Assembly (NCBI GenBank): GCA_029821215.1
Contig: JALGTV010000192.1
Coordinates: 1-8,342, forward strand
Direction of reading: 5' to 3'
DNA from: Candidatus Zipacnadia bacterium
GTDB taxonomy: Bacteria; Armatimonadota; Zipacnadia; Zipacnadales; Zipacnadaceae
DNA: 8,342 bases
Shown here: positions 5,452 through 8,342 of the stretch, piece after piece
Position numbering within the stretch: the first letter of the stretch is position 1
Layout of the letters: the number at the start of each line of letters is the position of its first letter
Position numbers and translations under genes: made by a program
Notes under the pieces: model-generated
The model's database searches: none
What the model was told of the DNA's origin: nothing
What the model saw: only the letters and a program-made list of their open reading frames with translations

Positions 5452-7089
5452 ATGAGCCGGTTCCAGCCACCGCCTCAGGCTATCATCTTAACCGGCTTTA
5501 TGGGTACGGGAAAAAGCCAGGTGGGCAGACTGCTGGCTCAGCGGTGGGGTCTGAGGCTGGTAGAGACTGATGCCTTGATTGAAGAGCAGGAAGGCACCTC
5601 TATTGCCCAGATATTTGCCCAGCGCGGCGAGGGGTACTTCCGTGACCTGGAAACCGCCATACTGCAGGACATTCTCGGCGAAGAGCGTCTGGTCATTAGT
5701 ACTGGTGGGGGGATGTTACTGCGGCCAGAGAATCTCCAGTTGCTTCGCGGCGCCGGCCCCATTATCTGCCTGCAAGCCACTCCTGAAACCATCTTAGAAC
5801 GGACCAGCGGCAGCGCTGAGCGGCCTTTGCTGAACCAGCCTGATCCCTTGGCCGAGATCAAGCGGCTGCTATCTGCGCGGGCCGAGGCTTATCAACAGGC
5901 CGACTACCAGGTGGACACTGACGACCTTACCCTCCAACAGATCGCCGACCGTTGCGAGGAGCTGCTGGCCGATCATCCCGGGGCGGTTTTCCTGGTGCCC
6001 CGACCAGTGCAAGTCAAGGTAGACCTGGGGCCTGAGAGTTACGCCATTCACATTGGCCAGGACCTATTGGCCGCGGTCGGGGAGCTTGTACCGCCGGCTA
6101 AGCGCGGACGACGAGCCGGGATAATAACTTCCGAAAACTTGGTGCCGCTCTATGCGGAGGTGGTGAGAGATAGCCTGGATGTTGCCGACTGGAATGTCAG
6201 CGTGTTCCCCGTACCCGACGGAGAAGCCAGTAAATCCCTGGCCCAGGCCGAGCAGCTTTATGGCGCTCTGCTGGCGGCCGACTTTGACCGCACTTCAACT
6301 ATATTTGCCCTCGGAGGAGGAGTGGTTGGGGATCTGGCCGGTTTCGTCGCGGCCACGTTTATGCGGGGCATTGACCATGTGCAACTGCCCACTTCACTGC
6401 TGGCCCAGGTAGACGCCAGTGTGGGTGGGAAGGTGGCAGTAAATCTGCCCGCCGGCAAGAATCTGGTGGGCGCTTTTCATCAGCCCCGCGCGGTCATTGT
6501 TGATATTGGGTCACTCCAGACTCTGCCTCAGCGACAACTGCGCTGTGGCCTCGCTGAGATAATCAAGCATGCTGCCATTGCCGATGCCGAGATGTTCGGA
6601 TATCTGGAAGCTAATATGGCGAACATTCTGGCGGGCGAGGTCGTCGCTCTGAAGTACCTGGTGGCCCGCAACTGCCAGATAAAGGCCGAGGTGGTCAGCC
6701 AGGATCCCCAGGAGCGCGGGCTCCGGGCGGTACTCAACTATGGTCATACCATCGGTCACGCCCTGGAGCGCGCCGCTACTCAGTGGGACTTAACTCACGG
6801 GGAGGCAGTAGCCCTGGGGATGATTGCCGAGAGCCGACTGGCGACGCAACTGGGTTTGGCTGAAGATGAAACTGCTTCGCGGTTATACAAGCTGATAAAG
6901 CAGGCCGGCCTGCCGACGGAGGCTACCGGTATTGACCTGCAACAGGCCAGCGCCGCTCTATCGGTGGACAAAAAGATTGCCCACAATCAACTGCGATTGC
7001 CCATTGTTCCCCGCATAGGGCAGGTGCAGATTACCGAAGATGTAGAGATGGCTACACTGCAACAAGTCCTCAGTAGCCTGGCGGATTAG
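5452..7089 (+). CDS. aroKB: Bifunctional shikimate kinase / 3-dehydroquinate synthase fusion
   Basis: Fusion of 545 aa combining two cytoplasmic shikimate-pathway enzymes. The kinase half (1 to about 178) phosphorylates shikimate with ATP. It has Walker A GFMGTGKS (15-22), ETD (38-40), FRDLE (63-67), the GGG turn (85-87), and the lid motif RPLL (124-127). The C-terminal half (about 183-545) is 3-dehydroquinate synthase, which cyclises DAHP using NAD and a divalent metal. It has DGEASKSL (256-263), GGGVVGDLAGFVAATFMRG (288-306), PTSLLAQVDASVGGK (313-327), GLAEIIKH (366-373), NYGHTIGHALE and HGEAVALGM. Likely metal ligands by family knowledge are Glu369, His432 and His449. The join has no stop or start signal and only a short linker, so this is a true fusion; such AroK-AroB fusions are known in some bacteria. 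In the kinase the first Asp of the usual DxD is Glu38, a conservative change. The domain order matches the separate aroK-aroB gene order in relatives. Confidence 0.95.
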   Translation: MSRFQPPPQAIILTGFMGTGKSQVGRLLAQRWGLRLVETDALIEEQEGTSIAQIFAQRGEGYFRDLETAILQDILGEERLVISTGGGMLLRPENLQLLRGAGPIICLQATPETILERTSGSAERPLLNQPDPLAEIKRLLSARAEAYQQADYQVDTDDLTLQQIADRCEELLADHPGAVFLVPRPVQVKVDLGPESYAIHIGQDLLAAVGELVPPAKRGRRAGIITSENLVPLYAEVVRDSLDVADWNVSVFPVPDGEASKSLAQAEQLYGALLAADFDRTSTIFALGGGVVGDLAGFVAATFMRGIDHVQLPTSLLAQVDASVGGKVAVNLPAGKNLVGAFHQPRAVIVDIGSLQTLPQRQLRCGLAEIIKHAAIADAEMFGYLEANMANILAGEVVALKYLVARNCQIKAEVVSQDPQERGLRAVLNYGHTIGHALERAATQWDLTHGEAVALGMIAESRLATQLGLAEDETASRLYKLIKQAGLPTEATGIDLQQASAALSVDKKIAHNQLRLPIVPRIGQVQITEDVEMATLQQVLSSLAD

Positions 7090-7116
7090 CCGAGGCAGCG
7101 AAGGACGGAGGACGGT

Positions 7117-7902
7117 ATGCTCCGAGGTATCTGGCGGCGCAACAGCATATTATGGGTATGGCTGAAGGGATTGGGGACTGCTGCTGCCATTATAGCCGGG
7201 GCGGCATTGGTATTTCTGGTGGTGTCCGCAGTTGCCCTGGGCTCTGGCGGACGGGAGATAGTTATGCCTAATGTAGAGGGCTTGGCGGTGGAAGAAGCGC
7301 GGCAAATATTGGCCCAGGACAATCTAATGGCTGAAGTTATCAGCCGCAATTATCATGATTCCATCCCTGAAGGCCATGTAGTGGCAACAGTCCCGGTCGG
7401 GGGCACCCGCGTGCGGACTGGTCGGAAGGTCAAGCTGACAGTCAGCCGAGGAGCGTGGGAGACCCGGGTGCCTGTCCTGGTTGGTAAGTCGCTGGGCGAA
7501 GCCATCAAGAGCTTGAAAGATAATCAGCTTGTCTTAGGAAATATGAGTCACCAGCGCAGTGACCGGCCAGAGGGCGAAATCCTCGCCCAGTCGCCGCTGG
7601 GGGGGCAGAGCATCGCCCGCGGCCAGGCAGTATCAGTGACGATCAGTGGCGGACCGAACTACGGCATGGTAGTTAGCGAGGATGGCCGCAAGATATTGTT
7701 CCGCACGGTAAAGACGGTTGTGCCGGCCGGCGAAGCCTTCCAGCAGGTGGAGATACGGCTGCACGACGAGTCAGGCACCCGGACTATTTATGACCAAATC
7801 CATCAGCCCGGTGAGGAGATAGCGGTGGATTTCCAAGCCTACCCGGGCACCCAAGTAACCATCTACATAGAGGATCAACTGGTGTTTGAAAGGCGCTTGT
7901 GA
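7117..7902 (+). CDS. Membrane-anchored double-PASTA protein without a kinase domain
   Basis: Protein of 261 aa. It has a positively charged N-terminus (MLRGIWRR), one hydrophobic anchor (about 20-42), then two PASTA repeats at about 46-111 (from IVMPNVEGLAVEEARQIL) and 114-178 (from RVPVLVGKSLGEAIKSL). Each repeat ends in the typical G..V.L.VS-type strand, and the second contains AQSPLGGQSIARG. A C-terminal region (183-261) with alternating hydrophobic residues looks beta-rich and is not one I recognise. PASTA domains are best known from the extracytoplasmic part of Ser/Thr kinases and some penicillin-binding proteins, where they sense cell-wall fragments. No kinase or transpeptidase is present, so enzymatic function is not supported; a cell-envelope sensor or scaffold is inference. 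GGAGG at 7107-7111 supports ATG 7117, 27 nt after aroKB, consistent with the same transcript. Confidence 0.85.
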   Translation: MLRGIWRRNSILWVWLKGLGTAAAIIAGAALVFLVVSAVALGSGGREIVMPNVEGLAVEEARQILAQDNLMAEVISRNYHDSIPEGHVVATVPVGGTRVRTGRKVKLTVSRGAWETRVPVLVGKSLGEAIKSLKDNQLVLGNMSHQRSDRPEGEILAQSPLGGQSIARGQAVSVTISGGPNYGMVVSEDGRKILFRTVKTVVPAGEAFQQVEIRLHDESGTRTIYDQIHQPGEEIAVDFQAYPGTQVTIYIEDQLVFERRL

Positions 7903-7918
7903 GCCGTCCCCTACCCCT

Positions 7919-8342
7919 ATGGAAGATTGCGAGCAACTACCTGGACCCGAGGCCCAGCTAATTAGCCGTTGTCAGGCGGGTGATACGGCCAGTTTTGACC
8001 TGCTGGTCGGCGAGCACTATCAATTAGCTTACAACATCGCCTACCGGATGCTGGGTGATCCCAACCGCGCTGCTGATGCCACCCAAAACGCTTTTATCCG
8101 GGCTTTCCGGGCCCTGAAAGGATTTCGGGCCGAGGCGTCCTTCTCCACCTGGCTATACCGCATCGTGACTAACGTATGCTTGGACGAGGCCCGGCAGGCC
8201 AGCCGCCGCCCGGCCAGTCTAACCCTAATGGCGGATGATGACGCTACCCTCCAGCAGCGTGAGGTCCCCGATCAGCAGGCAGCCGTTACCGCCCACGCCG
8301 AGCAACATCAGCGCCAACAGGTAGTTCACCGGGCCATTCAAC
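7919..8342 (+). CDS. ECF-family RNA polymerase sigma factor (3' end cut by window edge)
   Basis: The first 141 residues of an extracytoplasmic-function sigma-70 factor are present. Region 2 spans about residues 14-92: LISRCQAGDTASFDLLV opens it, YRMLGDPNRAADATQNAFIRA forms the core recognition helix area, and FSTWLYRIVTNVCLDEAR closes it with the DNA-melting/-10 recognition portion. A polar linker (97-130) follows and region 4 would lie beyond 8342. ATG 7919 starts 16 nt after the PASTA gene stop, but no clear Shine-Dalgarno is seen, only pyrimidine-rich sequence. An in-frame TTG at 7886 overlapping the PASTA gene is a weaker alternative. ECF genes are commonly followed by an anti-sigma gene; that cannot be seen here. 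Adjacency to a PASTA protein suggests an envelope-related regulon, by inference only. Confidence 0.92.
   Translation, partial: MEDCEQLPGPEAQLISRCQAGDTASFDLLVGEHYQLAYNIAYRMLGDPNRAADATQNAFIRAFRALKGFRAEASFSTWLYRIVTNVCLDEARQASRRPASLTLMADDDATLQQREVPDQQAAVTAHAEQHQRQQVVHRAIQ

Noticed and set aside
7899..7961. GTG start overlapping the PASTA stop (GTGA)
   Set aside because: That frame closes after about 20 codons and is not the sigma factor frame.

Overview
This GC-rich window carries eight genes, all on the + strand, and probably comes from an uncultured diderm bacterium. The first half encodes the inner-membrane/periplasm/outer-membrane part of a type IV pilus or closely related secretin machine. 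The second half is a shikimate-pathway block followed by a PASTA-domain membrane protein and the start of an ECF sigma factor. A secretin implies an outer membrane. From general knowledge, pilus alignment genes ending in a secretin and followed by aroC, aroK and aroB are seen in Thermus/Deinococcus and similar Terrabacteria-type diderms. An Armatimonadota-like or related origin is my best guess, but it is an inference and not firm.

Layout. 1-108: leader with a candidate promoter; the upstream gene (pilN would be expected) lies essentially outside the window. 109-912: PilO-like protein. 967-1599: PilP-like protein. 1686-2443: a small secreted protein with a secretin/TonB N-terminal (STN) domain and a Tyr-Asp-Arg-Gly repeat tail, its frame interrupted near 1866-1871. 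2491-4188: PilQ-type secretin. 4226-4257: a perfect 12-bp hairpin in the pil/aro junction. 4277-5447: aroC (chorismate synthase), with its frame broken at about 4968 where roughly 11 conserved codons are missing. 5452-7089: fused shikimate kinase/3-dehydroquinate synthase. 7117-7902: membrane-anchored double-PASTA protein. 7919-8342: ECF sigma factor, cut by the window edge. No stretch longer than 300 bases lacks a gene.

How the genes fit together. PilO and PilP are expected to bridge the inner-membrane motor to the PilQ secretin. The STN/YDRG protein sits between PilP and PilQ and looks like a secretin N-terminal half without a barrel, so it may be an accessory of the secretin. All four pilus-block proteins carry Gly/Pro/Tyr-rich low-complexity segments. 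The aro genes encode the second (AroB), fifth (AroK) and seventh (AroC) steps of chorismate synthesis. Spacing from aroC through the sigma gene is tight (4, 27 and 16 nt), which suggests co-transcription.

The points most worth checking are the barrel-less STN/YDRG protein, the two frame lesions (real, recoded, or assembly error), and the low-complexity segments shared by the pilus proteins. I see no clearly new defence or mobile system, no tRNA/rRNA and no CRISPR array.
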